NCBI RefSeq assembly: GCF_900119155.1
Contig: NZ_FPIR01000005.1
Location: 149,824-213,823, forward strand
DNA from: Ruminococcus sp. YE71
Lineage (GTDB): Bacteria > Bacillota > Clostridia > Oscillospirales > Ruminococcaceae
Length of the DNA: 64,000 nt
Reading direction: 5' to 3'
Below the pieces are notes generated by a model. That model did no database searches and had not been told where the DNA came from. It saw nothing but the letters and a program-made list of their open reading frames with translations. Positions 8,221 to 16,470 of this stretch are shown in pieces. The position numbers and the translations under genes were made by a program. Positions within the stretch are counted from its first letter, which is position 1. Every line of letters begins with the position of its first letter.

Positions 8221-8589
8221 ATGCATATTTTTATAGACAACAAAAGCGGCGCACCCATATACGATCAGATATATACACAGATAAAAAATCTGATAATAAG
8301 CGGTGAGCTTGCCGAAAACGACAGTCTGCCGTCCATACGGGGGCTTGCAAAAGACCTCAGGATCAGCGTCGTCACAACAAAACGCGCCTACGATGAACTC
8401 GAACGGCAGGGTTTCATTTACACCCTGCCCGCAAAAGGCAGCTTCGTAGCGCCAAAGAACACAGAGCTTCTTCGCGAAGAGAACCTGAAAAAAATAGAGG
8501 ATCACATCGCGGAGATAAAACAGCTCGCGGCTTCGTGCGGTCTCGGGATAAACGACATCATCATGATGCTGACTCTCGGGGACGAATAA
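8221..8589 (+). CDS. GntR-family (YtrA-type) transcriptional regulator
   Basis: A 122-residue protein with an N-terminal winged helix: GAPIYDQIYTQIKNLIISGE, LPSIRGLAKDLRISVVTTKRAYDELERQGFI, then a short C-terminal helical tail. The small size and absence of a large effector domain are typical of the YtrA subfamily, which usually represses a linked ABC transporter. The ATG follows AAAGGAGACAAAACGG. The two downstream genes encode exactly such a transporter. Effector unknown. Confidence 0.9.
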   Translation: MHIFIDNKSGAPIYDQIYTQIKNLIISGELAENDSLPSIRGLAKDLRISVVTTKRAYDELERQGFIYTLPAKGSFVAPKNTELLREENLKKIEDHIAEIKQLAASCGLGINDIIMMLTLGDE

Positions 8590-8604
8590 AAGGAGGACAA
8601 CAGA

Positions 8605-9447
8605 ATGAATGCAATAGAGATAAACGGACTGACAAAAGTATACAAGGACTTCGAGCTGAAGCCTTTCGACCTCACACTTCCCTCGGGATGCATCATGGGT
8701 CTCATCGGCGAGAACGGCGCAGGCAAATCCACCACCATAAAGATGCTCCTCGGTCTTAAAAAGTGCGACAGCGGCACCATGACCATACTCGGCGAAAAGG
8801 TCGATGGTTCAGCGCAGATGCTCCGCGACAGGATAGGCGTGGTGCTCGACAACATCGGCTTCCCGCAGGAGCTGAACGCCGCACAGATCGACAAGATAAT
8901 GCAGAGCACCTACACAAAGTGGGACAGCGAAAAGTACTTCTCGTACATCGACAGGTTCAGCCTGCCGAGGAACAAGAAGTTCAAGAATTACTCGAAGGGC
9001 ATGAAGATGAGGCTCGGTATCGCCGCGGCGCTCTCGCACAACGCCGAACTGCTAATACTCGACGAACCCACCAGCGGTCTCGACCCGCTGGTGCGCGACG
9101 AGATAATCGACATCCTCAACGAATACACCCTCGATGAGGGTCACAGCGTGCTCATTTCCTCACACATCGTCAGCGACCTCGAAAAGATATGCGACTACAT
9201 AGCTTTCCTGCACAAGGGCAGACTGATGCTCTGCGAGGAAAAGGACAGACTGCTGGAACAGTACGGATTCATCCAGCTCACTTCCGAACAGCTCAAAGAC
9301 CTTGAGCCTTCGGCAATACTCGGAACAAAAGAACACAAATTCGCCATTGAAGCTATCGTGGATAAAAACAAGATACCGCAGAGCTTCGAGACACAGCCCG
9401 TCACCATCGAAGAGCTGTTCATATTCATGGCAAAGGAGGAGAAATGA
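8605..9447 (+). CDS. ABC transporter ATP-binding protein (YtrB-like)
   Basis: A 280-residue ATPase. Walker A GENGAGKSTT, Q-loop region, ABC signature NYSKGMKMRL and Walker B LLILDEPTSGLD followed by the switch His (ISSHIV) are all intact, so it should hydrolyse ATP. The signature YSKGM instead of LSGGQ is common in ABC-2 exporters of the CcmA/YtrB group. Its stop overlaps the permease start by four bases. Substrate unknown; related systems respond to cell-wall antibiotics. Confidence 0.92.
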   Translation: MNAIEINGLTKVYKDFELKPFDLTLPSGCIMGLIGENGAGKSTTIKMLLGLKKCDSGTMTILGEKVDGSAQMLRDRIGVVLDNIGFPQELNAAQIDKIMQSTYTKWDSEKYFSYIDRFSLPRNKKFKNYSKGMKMRLGIAAALSHNAELLILDEPTSGLDPLVRDEIIDILNEYTLDEGHSVLISSHIVSDLEKICDYIAFLHKGRLMLCEEKDRLLEQYGFIQLTSEQLKDLEPSAILGTKEHKFAIEAIVDKNKIPQSFETQPVTIEELFIFMAKEEK

Positions 9448-10085
9448 TCATGAAAGGTTTACTGGTTAAAGAAAGATATTCTCTGCTGAGCGGAGGAAAA
9501 ATACTGTACTTGCTCGTCTTCGGACTGGCGTTCGGAATTCTGGGCATCGTCACAAGATCAACATTCTTTTTCGTATACATGGGCTTCATGCTCGCGATGC
9601 TGCCCTACTCTTCTCTTGCGGGAGACGAGTTGAGCGGCTGGGAAAGCTACTCGCTGACAATGCCCTGCACACGCGGTCAGTATGTCAGCTCAAAATACGT
9701 CATGACGCTGATAATGCTGGCAATCAGCACGGCGGCGACTTCGCTTCTGCTCGTCATCTACTGCCTGATATACCACGAATCCTTTGAGATATTCACGCAT
9801 ATGCTCCCCATCTGCATCGGCACTTCGCTGGCGATGCCCACACTGGGTCTGCCGCTGATGCTGTGGCTCGGTAACGAAAAGGGCAAGGTCGTACTCGTTT
9901 TAATCGGCTGTCTTGCAGGTGTCCTGATGTCATTCGTGGCAGGTCTTTCGAGAACTGCAACAAGCTCAGGCACCCCCGAGAACGGTATCAGGTTCATCAC
10001 CACACTGATGCTTGTTGTTCCGCCCGTACTGTTCTTCATCTCGTGGTTCGCAGCGGTAAAGCTGTTTGAAAGACGCGAGTTCTGA
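9444..10085 (+). CDS. ABC-2 type transporter permease
   Basis: A 213-residue integral membrane protein with about six hydrophobic helices (for example LLYLLVFGLAFGILGIV near the start and LMLVVPPVLFFISWFAAV at the end). The segment GDELSGWESYSLTMPCTRGQYVSSKY is typical of ABC-2 permeases of YtrA-regulated exporters. It starts inside the ATPase gene (ATGA overlap), so translation is coupled. A second ATG six bases on is also possible. Confidence 0.85.
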   Translation: MIMKGLLVKERYSLLSGGKILYLLVFGLAFGILGIVTRSTFFFVYMGFMLAMLPYSSLAGDELSGWESYSLTMPCTRGQYVSSKYVMTLIMLAISTAATSLLLVIYCLIYHESFEIFTHMLPICIGTSLAMPTLGLPLMLWLGNEKGKVVLVLIGCLAGVLMSFVAGLSRTATSSGTPENGIRFITTLMLVVPPVLFFISWFAAVKLFERREF

Positions 10086-10107
10086 GATAAAACAAAAACG
10101 CGATAAA

Positions 10108-10146
10108 AAAGCTCATTCCGCAGCAGGATGCACGGAATGAGCTTTT
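10108..10146. terminator. Bidirectional terminator
   Basis: A 13-bp stem (AAAGCTCATTCCG with CGGAATGAGCTTT) has A-rich sequence on the left and TTTT on the right. It separates the ABC operon from the convergent membrane-protein gene. Confidence 0.88.
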
Positions 10147-10152
10147 CTGTTA

Positions 10153-11307
10153 TCAGTAGTTCAGTACGGGCTCGCCGTCGGTGACGAGAAAGCCGTAATA
10201 GCCCCAATCCGAAGGGTCGGTCGCGTAGTATTCGCCGCTCTTGTTGATGAAAACGAGCTGATTCGTGCGTTCATCATCGAAAGAAGTGTCGCGGCAGGCG
10301 CAGAGCTTGCTGCCGTCATACAGCATGAACATCTGCTGGATGCCTTCCGTCTGTAACTCGGAGGTATCTTCGACGCGGTGCATCGGAAGTTCGCGGAAGC
10401 ATCCCATTCCCTTGTTCTCGAAAAGCAGGCGCACGGAAGGCTCGGACATATTCACAAAAACAGTGGGACGGTCGTAGCCGCCGCAGTATGCGGGAAGCTC
10501 GGCCTCGCCGTATGCGAGTATCTCATCTGCCCACTCCTCGGCTTCGGCTACCTTACCCGAGACAGCGCTCCCGAGACCTAAGTTGCGATGGTCTGTTTCG
10601 GCGTACCACAGGTCGCCGTCGGCGAGTTTCAGCTCGATGAAGTCGGAATACTTTATGTCAGCGCCGTCTTTGTGTTTCGGGTCGCTGTAGATCGAAAGCT
10701 CGGCACGCTTCTCGCTGAAATCGAATCTGTACTGAAGGTCGAGGCCCTTGGCCTGCGACTTCTTTTCGTGCTTCAGCTTGACCGAGTACATCTGACCGTA
10801 ATCCATGTGATAGATGAACGTCACCCTCATGCGGCTGAGGTCGGCAAACACCGACGAAGTCTCGACCCCCGTCCCCATTATGTCGCCGATGGCGGCTGTA
10901 TCGTAGGTGACGGAAGCGTCGGCCTGTCTGACGTACTTTTTCGCCTGCGACTTCTCAACGCCCAGCAGGATGCTGTCCTTCATGATGAAGAGCACCAGCA
11001 CGGCTATGGCTGGCAGGACGATGGTGAACAGCGGCTTTGCGATTATCTCCTTCGGCGAGAACTTCTTCCCTTTCTCCGCATTATTGCCGAGCCTTGACAT
11101 CCACACCATGAACAGGGTGTAGACCGCGAGCATCGCTATCGAGATGAACACCATCCCCACAACGCCGCCTGCCGTAAGGCGGCTGTTCAGCAGTCCGCCC
11201 TCCGACAGCATGAATGCCGAGAATGCCCAGCCGACGACCATCAGCGCCAGCACCGCGGCCGCCGCCGCTATCTTTATGATATGTACGATCAGTTTTTTCT
11301 TATCCAT
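10153..11307 (-). CDS. Hypothetical membrane protein
   Basis: A 384-residue protein not recognised as a named family. Three hydrophobic helices occupy roughly residues 10-30, 45-70 and 92-112. A long extracytoplasmic C-terminal region follows (about 115-384) with many charged and aromatic residues and a few cysteines (YCGGYD, MGCFREL, LCACRD). The topology suggests a surface-exposed sensor or structural domain. It has its own promoter; the RBS is weak. No function is proposed. Confidence 0.75.
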   Translation of the reverse strand: MDKKKLIVHIIKIAAAAAVLALMVVGWAFSAFMLSEGGLLNSRLTAGGVVGMVFISIAMLAVYTLFMVWMSRLGNNAEKGKKFSPKEIIAKPLFTIVLPAIAVLVLFIMKDSILLGVEKSQAKKYVRQADASVTYDTAAIGDIMGTGVETSSVFADLSRMRVTFIYHMDYGQMYSVKLKHEKKSQAKGLDLQYRFDFSEKRAELSIYSDPKHKDGADIKYSDFIELKLADGDLWYAETDHRNLGLGSAVSGKVAEAEEWADEILAYGEAELPAYCGGYDRPTVFVNMSEPSVRLLFENKGMGCFRELPMHRVEDTSELQTEGIQQMFMLYDGSKLCACRDTSFDDERTNQLVFINKSGEYYATDPSDWGYYGFLVTDGEPVLNY

Positions 11308-11340
11308 ATATATTTCTCACTTTCCTGTCAGGTTATAAAC

Positions 11341-11369
11341 ATTATACAACACCTTTCGGGAAAAATCAA
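11341..11369 (-). promoter_or_regulatory. Promoter of the membrane-protein gene
   Basis: Minus-strand TTGATT (11364-11369), 17-bp spacer, TATAAT (11341-11346), ending about 35 bp before the ATG. Confidence 0.78.
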
Positions 11370-11416
11370 GCAGGAAAAGAAAAAAGTGACATTCGGCTGT
11401 GAGACTGTGATACTTG

Positions 11417-12373
11417 TCACTCCGCGGCTTCGAGCTTTGTGCCTGTGAAATAGTGGGTGAGTATCTGCTCGGCGGTGCTCCCCTGCTTTGCCATCTCGTT
11501 CGCTCCGTACTGGCTCATACCCACAAGATGACCGCACCCCATGACCGAAAAGGTGAACTTCCCGTCCGAAAAGCCGACCGAAAAGTGCTGGCTCGCGAGC
11601 CCGAGCTTTTCGCAGAAAGTCTCGCTGTCCGTCTCGGTGCCGCATACCGATACTTTCAGCACCGTGCCGCCCGACGTGGTAAGGGTCGGGCGTATCCATC
11701 CCGAAGGCTCGCCCTCCGCCTTGATGCCGAAGCTGTCCGAAAGCACCGCCGACAGCTTCTCCGCGGTATAGCTGACCTCGCTTTTGCAGACCCGAAGCTC
11801 CGCGTCCGACTCGCTCCCCACCGAAACAAGGTAGGGTATCCCCTCGCCCCACATATCCGCCGCGCTCTCCGTCCGCCCGTAGGAGATGCCGTGAAAGGCG
11901 GGGGCTATCGGCTCGCCGTCGTAGGTGAGGATATACTTCTCGGCGTAGGAAGCCGCCGCCGAGACACGCTTTAACGCCTGCTCGTAGCCGCTCCCGTAAA
12001 GCTCCTTCGCCTGCTCTTCGGTGAAGTAAGCGTGGTACTTCGTCCTGTCGTCGCTGAGGAGCGCCCCGTGAAGAGCTTCGGTGGGCAACTGCTCCTCGGA
12101 GAGCCTGCGCCGCCTAATGTAGGTCGAGGCGAGTACAGCCTGCGCCCTGAGGGCTTCGTCGCCGAAATCGGCAGGCATCTGAGCGAACACCGCCCCCACG
12201 ATGTAGTCGTGAAGGCTCACCGTGACCTTTTCATCCCTCTCGGTGAAGTAGATGCCCACCGTCACGCTCTCCGACTTCGCGGGAAGGGCTGTCCGCCTGT
12301 CCGCGTAGCTGACAAGTGGGATGAGGATGAGCACCACCAGCACAGCACACATTATTCTGATATAATCCTTCAT
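11417..12373 (-). CDS. SpoIID/LytB-domain protein
   Basis: A 318-residue protein with one N-terminal anchor (IMCAVLVVLILIPLVSYA) and a SpoIID domain. SLHDYIVGAVFAQMPADF, LRAQAVLASTYI, FHGISYGRTESAADMWG and CGHLVGMSQYGANEMA align with this lytic transglycosylase family, which in spore formers strips peptidoglycan during engulfment. In the families I know, the first motif reads EMP and that Glu is catalytic. Here the codon is CAG (Gln65), so activity is doubtful. ATG at 12373 follows GGAGGTAGAAAAA. Whether this is the sporulation SpoIID or a paralogue cannot be decided here. Confidence 0.88.
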   Translation of the reverse strand: MKDYIRIMCAVLVVLILIPLVSYADRRTALPAKSESVTVGIYFTERDEKVTVSLHDYIVGAVFAQMPADFGDEALRAQAVLASTYIRRRRLSEEQLPTEALHGALLSDDRTKYHAYFTEEQAKELYGSGYEQALKRVSAAASYAEKYILTYDGEPIAPAFHGISYGRTESAADMWGEGIPYLVSVGSESDAELRVCKSEVSYTAEKLSAVLSDSFGIKAEGEPSGWIRPTLTTSGGTVLKVSVCGTETDSETFCEKLGLASQHFSVGFSDGKFTFSVMGCGHLVGMSQYGANEMAKQGSTAEQILTHYFTGTKLEAAE

Positions 12374-12451
12374 TTTTTCTACCTCCACATCAAAAATACA
12401 TCATTTTTGTCCATAAAAATCAGACCGGTTATAATAATTCAGCAATTTAGC

Positions 12452-12480
12452 TTGACAAAGGGTTGAAAATGTTGTAAAAT
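12452..12480 (+). promoter_or_regulatory. Citrate synthase promoter
   Basis: Consensus TTGACA (12452-12457), 17-bp spacer, TAAAAT (12475-12480), about 55 bp before the start codon and divergent from the SpoIID-like gene. Confidence 0.8.
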
Positions 12481-12535
12481 AATATAGTATATTACATTCC
12501 CGCGATGTACCGCGGAGAAAGCGAGATGATATTTT

Positions 12536-13882
12536 ATGGCAAATGAGACCGCAAAGGATATGCTTTACAGGCAGTTCATAGCAAACAACGCTATCGACCC
12601 GAAGCTGTATGACAAGTATGTCGTTAAGAGAGGTCTGCGAAACTCCGACGGAACGGGCGTTACCGCAGGTCTTACCAATATATGCAACGTTCACGGCTAC
12701 GTTATCAATGAGGGTGAGAAATCGCCTATCCCCGGCAAACTCGTGTTCAGAGGATACAATATCAATGACCTTGTGTCCAACGCAGTCAAAGAGGACAGAT
12801 TCGCTTACGAGGAGATCGTTTACCTTCTGCTGATGGGCAGTCTGCCGAATCACGATGAGCTTGCGACCTTCCGCGAGCTTCTCGATGAGAACCGCGAGCT
12901 TCCCGAGAACTTCTTCGAGGATATGATACTCAAGGCTCCCTCACGCAACATCATGAACAAGATGGGACGCGCTCTGCTGTCGCTCTACTCCTACGACCCC
13001 GACCCCGAGAACCGCGGTCCCGAGTTCGAGATGGCTACCGCTATCTCCATAATCTCCAAGATGCCGAACATCATGGTATCGGCTTATCAGGTAAAGAAGC
13101 GCTACTTCGACAACGAGAGCATGATAATGCACCCGCTGATAAAGGGTCAGTCCACCGCCGAGATGATACTCTCCGCACTGAGAAACGACAGACAGTTCAC
13201 CGACGCGGAGGCTAAACTGCTCGACATCATGCTGATGCTCCACGCCGAACACGGCGGCGGAAACTGCTCGACATTCACCTGCCGCGTGCTGACCTCTTCG
13301 GGTACCGACCCCTATTCGGCTTACTCGGGCGCTATCGGCGCACTCAAAGGTCCGAAGCACGGCGGTGCAAACATCAAGGTCGGCGAGATGTTCGAGTGCA
13401 TCAAGGAAAACGTGCAGAACTGGGACGACGAGGGCGAAGTCGCTGACTTCCTGAGAAAGATACTCAACAAGGAAGCCTTCGACAGGACGGGACTCATTTA
13501 CGGTATGGGGCACGCTGTTTACACCCTGTCCGACCCGAGAGCCGTTATACTGAAAGAAAACGCTCACAAGCTCGCTTCGGGCACGGAATTCGAGCGCGAG
13601 TTCAAGCTGCTCGAAACTGTCGAGAGACTTACTCCCGAGCTGTTCGCCGAGAAGAAGGGCGACGTAAAGGCTATGTGCGCGAATGTGGATATGTATTCGG
13701 GACTCGTTTACCGTATGCTGGGCATCCCAGGTGACCTGTTCACTCCGCTGTTCGCAGTGTCGAGAATGGCAGGCTGGTGCGCTCACCGCTTCGAGGAGAT
13801 GGTGACGGGCAAGAGGATAATCCGCCCCGCTTACAAGTCGGTAATGAAGGAGAAGGAGTACATTCCGATAAACGAACGCTGA
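12536..13882 (+). CDS. gltA: Citrate synthase
   Basis: A 448-residue enzyme that condenses oxaloacetate and acetyl-CoA to citrate. The catalytic residues are visible: His in HAEHGGGNCSTFT, His in GMGHAVYTLSDPRA and Asp in NVDMYSGLVY. The length and the N-terminal extension before VFRGYNINDLV fit the type found in clostridia and their relatives. In fermentative gut species it probably supplies 2-oxoglutarate for glutamate rather than a full TCA cycle. Single-gene unit with its own promoter and terminator; the RBS is weak (GAGAAAGCGAGATG). Confidence 0.95.
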   Translation: MANETAKDMLYRQFIANNAIDPKLYDKYVVKRGLRNSDGTGVTAGLTNICNVHGYVINEGEKSPIPGKLVFRGYNINDLVSNAVKEDRFAYEEIVYLLLMGSLPNHDELATFRELLDENRELPENFFEDMILKAPSRNIMNKMGRALLSLYSYDPDPENRGPEFEMATAISIISKMPNIMVSAYQVKKRYFDNESMIMHPLIKGQSTAEMILSALRNDRQFTDAEAKLLDIMLMLHAEHGGGNCSTFTCRVLTSSGTDPYSAYSGAIGALKGPKHGGANIKVGEMFECIKENVQNWDDEGEVADFLRKILNKEAFDRTGLIYGMGHAVYTLSDPRAVILKENAHKLASGTEFEREFKLLETVERLTPELFAEKKGDVKAMCANVDMYSGLVYRMLGIPGDLFTPLFAVSRMAGWCAHRFEEMVTGKRIIRPAYKSVMKEKEYIPINER

Positions 13883-13931
13883 TCTCTCTGTATACAGTAT
13901 ACCACACCGAAAAAGCGTATAATGACGAATT

Positions 13932-13968
13932 AAGCCGTGAGGACACACCGATGTCCTTGCGGCTTTTC
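13932..13968 (+). terminator. Citrate synthase terminator
   Basis: A 14-bp stem (AAGCCGTGAGGACA with TGTCCTTGCGGCTT, two G-T pairs), six-base loop, then TTTT. Confidence 0.88.
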
Positions 13969-14030
13969 TGTGTCCGAATTTGAGAGAAGCTCTCAGATGT
14001 GAAATAATTGTGAAAAATTGAGAGTAACTA

Positions 14031-14059
14031 TTGACTTCGGGGACAGGGTGTGCTATAAT
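14031..14059 (+). promoter_or_regulatory. Promoter of the zinc-uptake operon
   Basis: TTGACT (14031-14036), 17-bp spacer ending TGTGC, TATAAT (14054-14059). The start codon lies about 270 nt downstream, an unusually long leader because of the element at 14089-14312. I could not find a Bacillus-type Zur box around it. Confidence 0.82.
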
Positions 14060-14088
14060 ACCAACTTGGGAATTACTTTCAAATTTGG

Positions 14089-14312
14089 ATTCAAGGCAAT
14101 ACCGCACGACCATTGTGCGTCAGATGCGCCGCACCAGCGAAGCTGGTGCCACAGATTTTTCGTCAGATTGTCTAAATTCGACGCAGGCTTGCTGACGCAA
14201 GTCAAGGAGAATTTGGGCAATATGACGGAATAATATGTGTATCAAGCTTATGCTTGATACGGCATATGACGTGCAAAGGCGCGAGCCGGTGGTTGTGCGG
14301 TGTTGCCTCAAT
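14089..14312 (+). mobile_element. MITE-like, cloverleaf-forming element in the zur leader
   Basis: The ends form an inverted repeat: GGCAATACCGCACGACCA (14095-14112) pairs with TGGTTGTGCGGTGTTGCC (14290-14307) with two G-T-type differences, and similarity extends a few bases outward. Inside are a GCACCAGC/GCTGGTGC hairpin (about 14131-14149), a long arm (TTCGTCA..ATTG..AAATTC with GAATTT..CAAT..TGACGGAA, about 14159-14232) and TATCAAGC/GCTTGATA (about 14237-14256). There is no ORF. It is either a non-autonomous transposon remnant or a structured leader RNA; size and terminal repeats favour the former. Confidence 0.65.
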
Positions 14313-14331
14313 TCTATAAGGAGTGAGGTAC

Positions 14332-14733
14332 TTGGCTTACAAGACCGTACAGCGTGAGGAGCTGGTGAGATTCCTCACGGAGCACAGCAGCGAAGCATTC
14401 ACCGTATCGGAGATAGCCGAGCGCATGAAAGCCGATGAATCGGTCGTAAAGGCACCCGGAGAAAGCACCGTGTACAGGCTCATTAAAGAGCTGGTGGAAT
14501 CGGGGACGGTAAAGCGCATCGTCAGGGGCAACAGCAGACAGTTCGTGTATCAGATAACCGCGGGCGAGGACTGCGCTCACCATCTGCACCTGAAATGCAC
14601 CGTCTGCGGCAAGCTCTGCCACATGAACGACGAGGAATCGAAGGAGATAATGTCACGCATCCTCGATAACGACGCTTTCGCTGTGGACAGCAGCACCGTA
14701 CTGCTCGGAAAGTGCGAGAAGTGCCGCAATTAA
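14332..14733 (+). CDS. zur: Fur-family regulator, probably Zur
   Basis: A 133-residue Fur-type repressor. The N-terminal winged helix contains FTVSEIAERM and APGESTVYRLIKELVESGTV. The C-terminal dimer domain has the HHLHLKC metal motif and two CxxC pairs (CTVC, CEKC) for structural zinc. Direct linkage to znuACB points to zinc as the co-repressor. Start: TTG at 14332 has AAGGAG eight bases upstream; an in-frame GTG at 14323 would overlap that RBS. First gene of the operon, so probably autoregulated. Confidence 0.88.
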   Translation: MAYKTVQREELVRFLTEHSSEAFTVSEIAERMKADESVVKAPGESTVYRLIKELVESGTVKRIVRGNSRQFVYQITAGEDCAHHLHLKCTVCGKLCHMNDEESKEIMSRILDNDAFAVDSSTVLLGKCEKCRN

Positions 14734-14746
14734 AGGAGAGACCAGT

Positions 14747-15748
14747 ATGTTAAAGAAAATAGTTTCGGCAGCTGCGGCTGCGGTAATGGCAGTAACGGCA
14801 GCAGGCTGCGGCAACAAGGATAGCTCGCCCGTTCTCAACGACCCGAACAAGATAAACATCGTATGCACGACTTTCCCTGCTTACGACTGGGTGATGCAGG
14901 TGGCTGGCGGTCATGCAGGCGAGTTCAACGTTACTTACCTGCTGGGAAGCGGCGCCGACCTGCACAGCTTCCAGCCCTCGGCGGCGGATATGGCTGCAAT
15001 CTCGGGCTGCGACCTGTTCGTATGCGTGGGCGGCGAGAGCGAGAAATGGGTGGATGACGCCCTTAAAGAGCCCGAGAACAAGAATATGAAGGTCATCTCG
15101 ATGATGGATGTCATCGGCGACAACAAGTTCGTCGAGGAAGAAAAAGAGGGTATGCAGGCAGAAGAGGAAGAAGAAGAGGAAGGCGGAGAAGAGGAAGTCG
15201 AGTACGATGAACACGTATGGATGTCGCTCACAAATGCCGACCTTATCTGCGCCGCTATCGCCGACGACCTAGCTGCCATCGACGCCGACCACAAAGCCGA
15301 TTATGAGGCAAACTACGACACCTACTCGAAGAGCCTCGGCGAGCTGAGCACCAGATTCCGCGACCTGTTCGACGGCATTTCGGACGAGAAGGCAAAGACT
15401 ATGGTAGTCGCAGACCGCTTCCCGCTCCGTTACTTCGTTGAGGACTACGGCATTGATTATTTCGCGGCATTTGTCGGCTGCTCGGCTGAGACGGAAGCCA
15501 GCTTCGAGACCATCACTTTCCTCGCGGGAAAGATAGACGAGCTGGGTCAGGATCACGTTTTCGTCATCGAGGGCAGCGACCACAAGATTGCAAACGCCGT
15601 GATCGAGGCTACCGCGAATAAGAATGCCGAGATCATCGAGATAAATTCAGTGCAGTCGGTAACCAGCGAACAGGCTAAGAACGGCGGCACCACCTACCTT
15701 ACATTAATGGAAAAGAACTACGAGGCTATCAAGGGAGCATTGACTTAA
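14747..15748 (+). CDS. znuA: Zinc ABC transporter substrate-binding lipoprotein
   Basis: A 333-residue lipoprotein (lipobox AAGC, Cys at about 21) of the metal-binding cluster A-I family. INIVCTTFPAYDWVMQVAG, GADLHSFQPSAADMAAI, EHVWMSL and the C-terminal FVIEGSDHKIAN regions match ZnuA/TroA proteins; the HSFQPS and EHVW histidines are probable zinc ligands. The mobile loop that is normally His-rich is here almost entirely acidic (residues about 127-148, with a run of seven Glu). Followed without a gap by the ATPase. Captures zinc outside the membrane for ZnuB/ZnuC. Confidence 0.92.
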   Translation: MLKKIVSAAAAAVMAVTAAGCGNKDSSPVLNDPNKINIVCTTFPAYDWVMQVAGGHAGEFNVTYLLGSGADLHSFQPSAADMAAISGCDLFVCVGGESEKWVDDALKEPENKNMKVISMMDVIGDNKFVEEEKEGMQAEEEEEEEGGEEEVEYDEHVWMSLTNADLICAAIADDLAAIDADHKADYEANYDTYSKSLGELSTRFRDLFDGISDEKAKTMVVADRFPLRYFVEDYGIDYFAAFVGCSAETEASFETITFLAGKIDELGQDHVFVIEGSDHKIANAVIEATANKNAEIIEINSVQSVTSEQAKNGGTTYLTLMEKNYEAIKGALT

Positions 15749-16470
15749 TGAGTGAACAGATGATATGCCGCGACGTCACACTGGGATATGAGGGGATCGC
15801 AGTCGCCGAAGGGCTCAGCTTTACGGTGAGCGAGGGCGACTACCTCTGCATCCTCGGTGAGAACGGCTCGGGAAAAAGCACACTGATAAAAGCTCTGCTG
15901 GGACTTAAAGACGTCATGAGCGGAGAGATAAAATGGGTCAACGGCGCTTCGTCGAGGGAGATAGGGTATCTTCCTCAGCAGACCCCCGTCCAGAGGGATT
16001 TCCCCGCTTCGGTGAGGGAGATAGTGCAGTCGGGATGCCTTGCGAAGTGCGGGCTCAGACCTTTCTACAACAAAGCCGAAAAGGCACGGTGCGACAAGAT
16101 GCTGGACAGACTCGGCATCACCGAGCTGGCAGACAGATGCTACAGGGAGCTTTCGGGCGGTCAGCAGCAGAGGGTGCTGCTGGCACGCGCCCTCTGTGCC
16201 ACCGAGAAGATGCTGCTTCTGGACGAACCCGTGACGGGTCTCGACCCGAAGGCACAGCTCGAACTCTACGAGCGCATCGCGAAGCTCAACGCAAAGGGCA
16301 TCACGGTAATAATGGTATCCCACGACGTTCATATGTCGGTGAGGTACGCGACACATATCCTGCATATCGGCAGCCACAAGCAGCTGTTTTTCGGCACGAA
16401 GGAAGAATACGCCGAAAGCAGGCTCGGGCAGTCATTCATTCTATCGGAAGGCGGTGAGAACGTTGGGTGA
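15748..16470 (+). CDS. znuC: Zinc ABC transporter ATP-binding protein
   Basis: A 240-residue ATPase with Walker A GENGSGKSTL, Q-loop LPQQTP, signature ELSGGQQQRVLLARAL, Walker B MLLLDEPVTGLD and switch His VSHDVHMS. The order lipoprotein-ATPase-permease and the overlap of one base with znuA show it belongs to the zinc importer. Powers uptake from the cytoplasmic side. Confidence 0.93.
   Translation: MSEQMICRDVTLGYEGIAVAEGLSFTVSEGDYLCILGENGSGKSTLIKALLGLKDVMSGEIKWVNGASSREIGYLPQQTPVQRDFPASVREIVQSGCLAKCGLRPFYNKAEKARCDKMLDRLGITELADRCYRELSGGQQQRVLLARALCATEKMLLLDEPVTGLDPKAQLELYERIAKLNAKGITVIMVSHDVHMSVRYATHILHIGSHKQLFFGTKEEYAESRLGQSFILSEGGENVG

Noticed and set aside
13990-14070. A Zur box in the zinc operon promoter
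   Set aside because: No palindrome resembling the known Bacillus Zur site could be seen; the operator of this lineage may differ.
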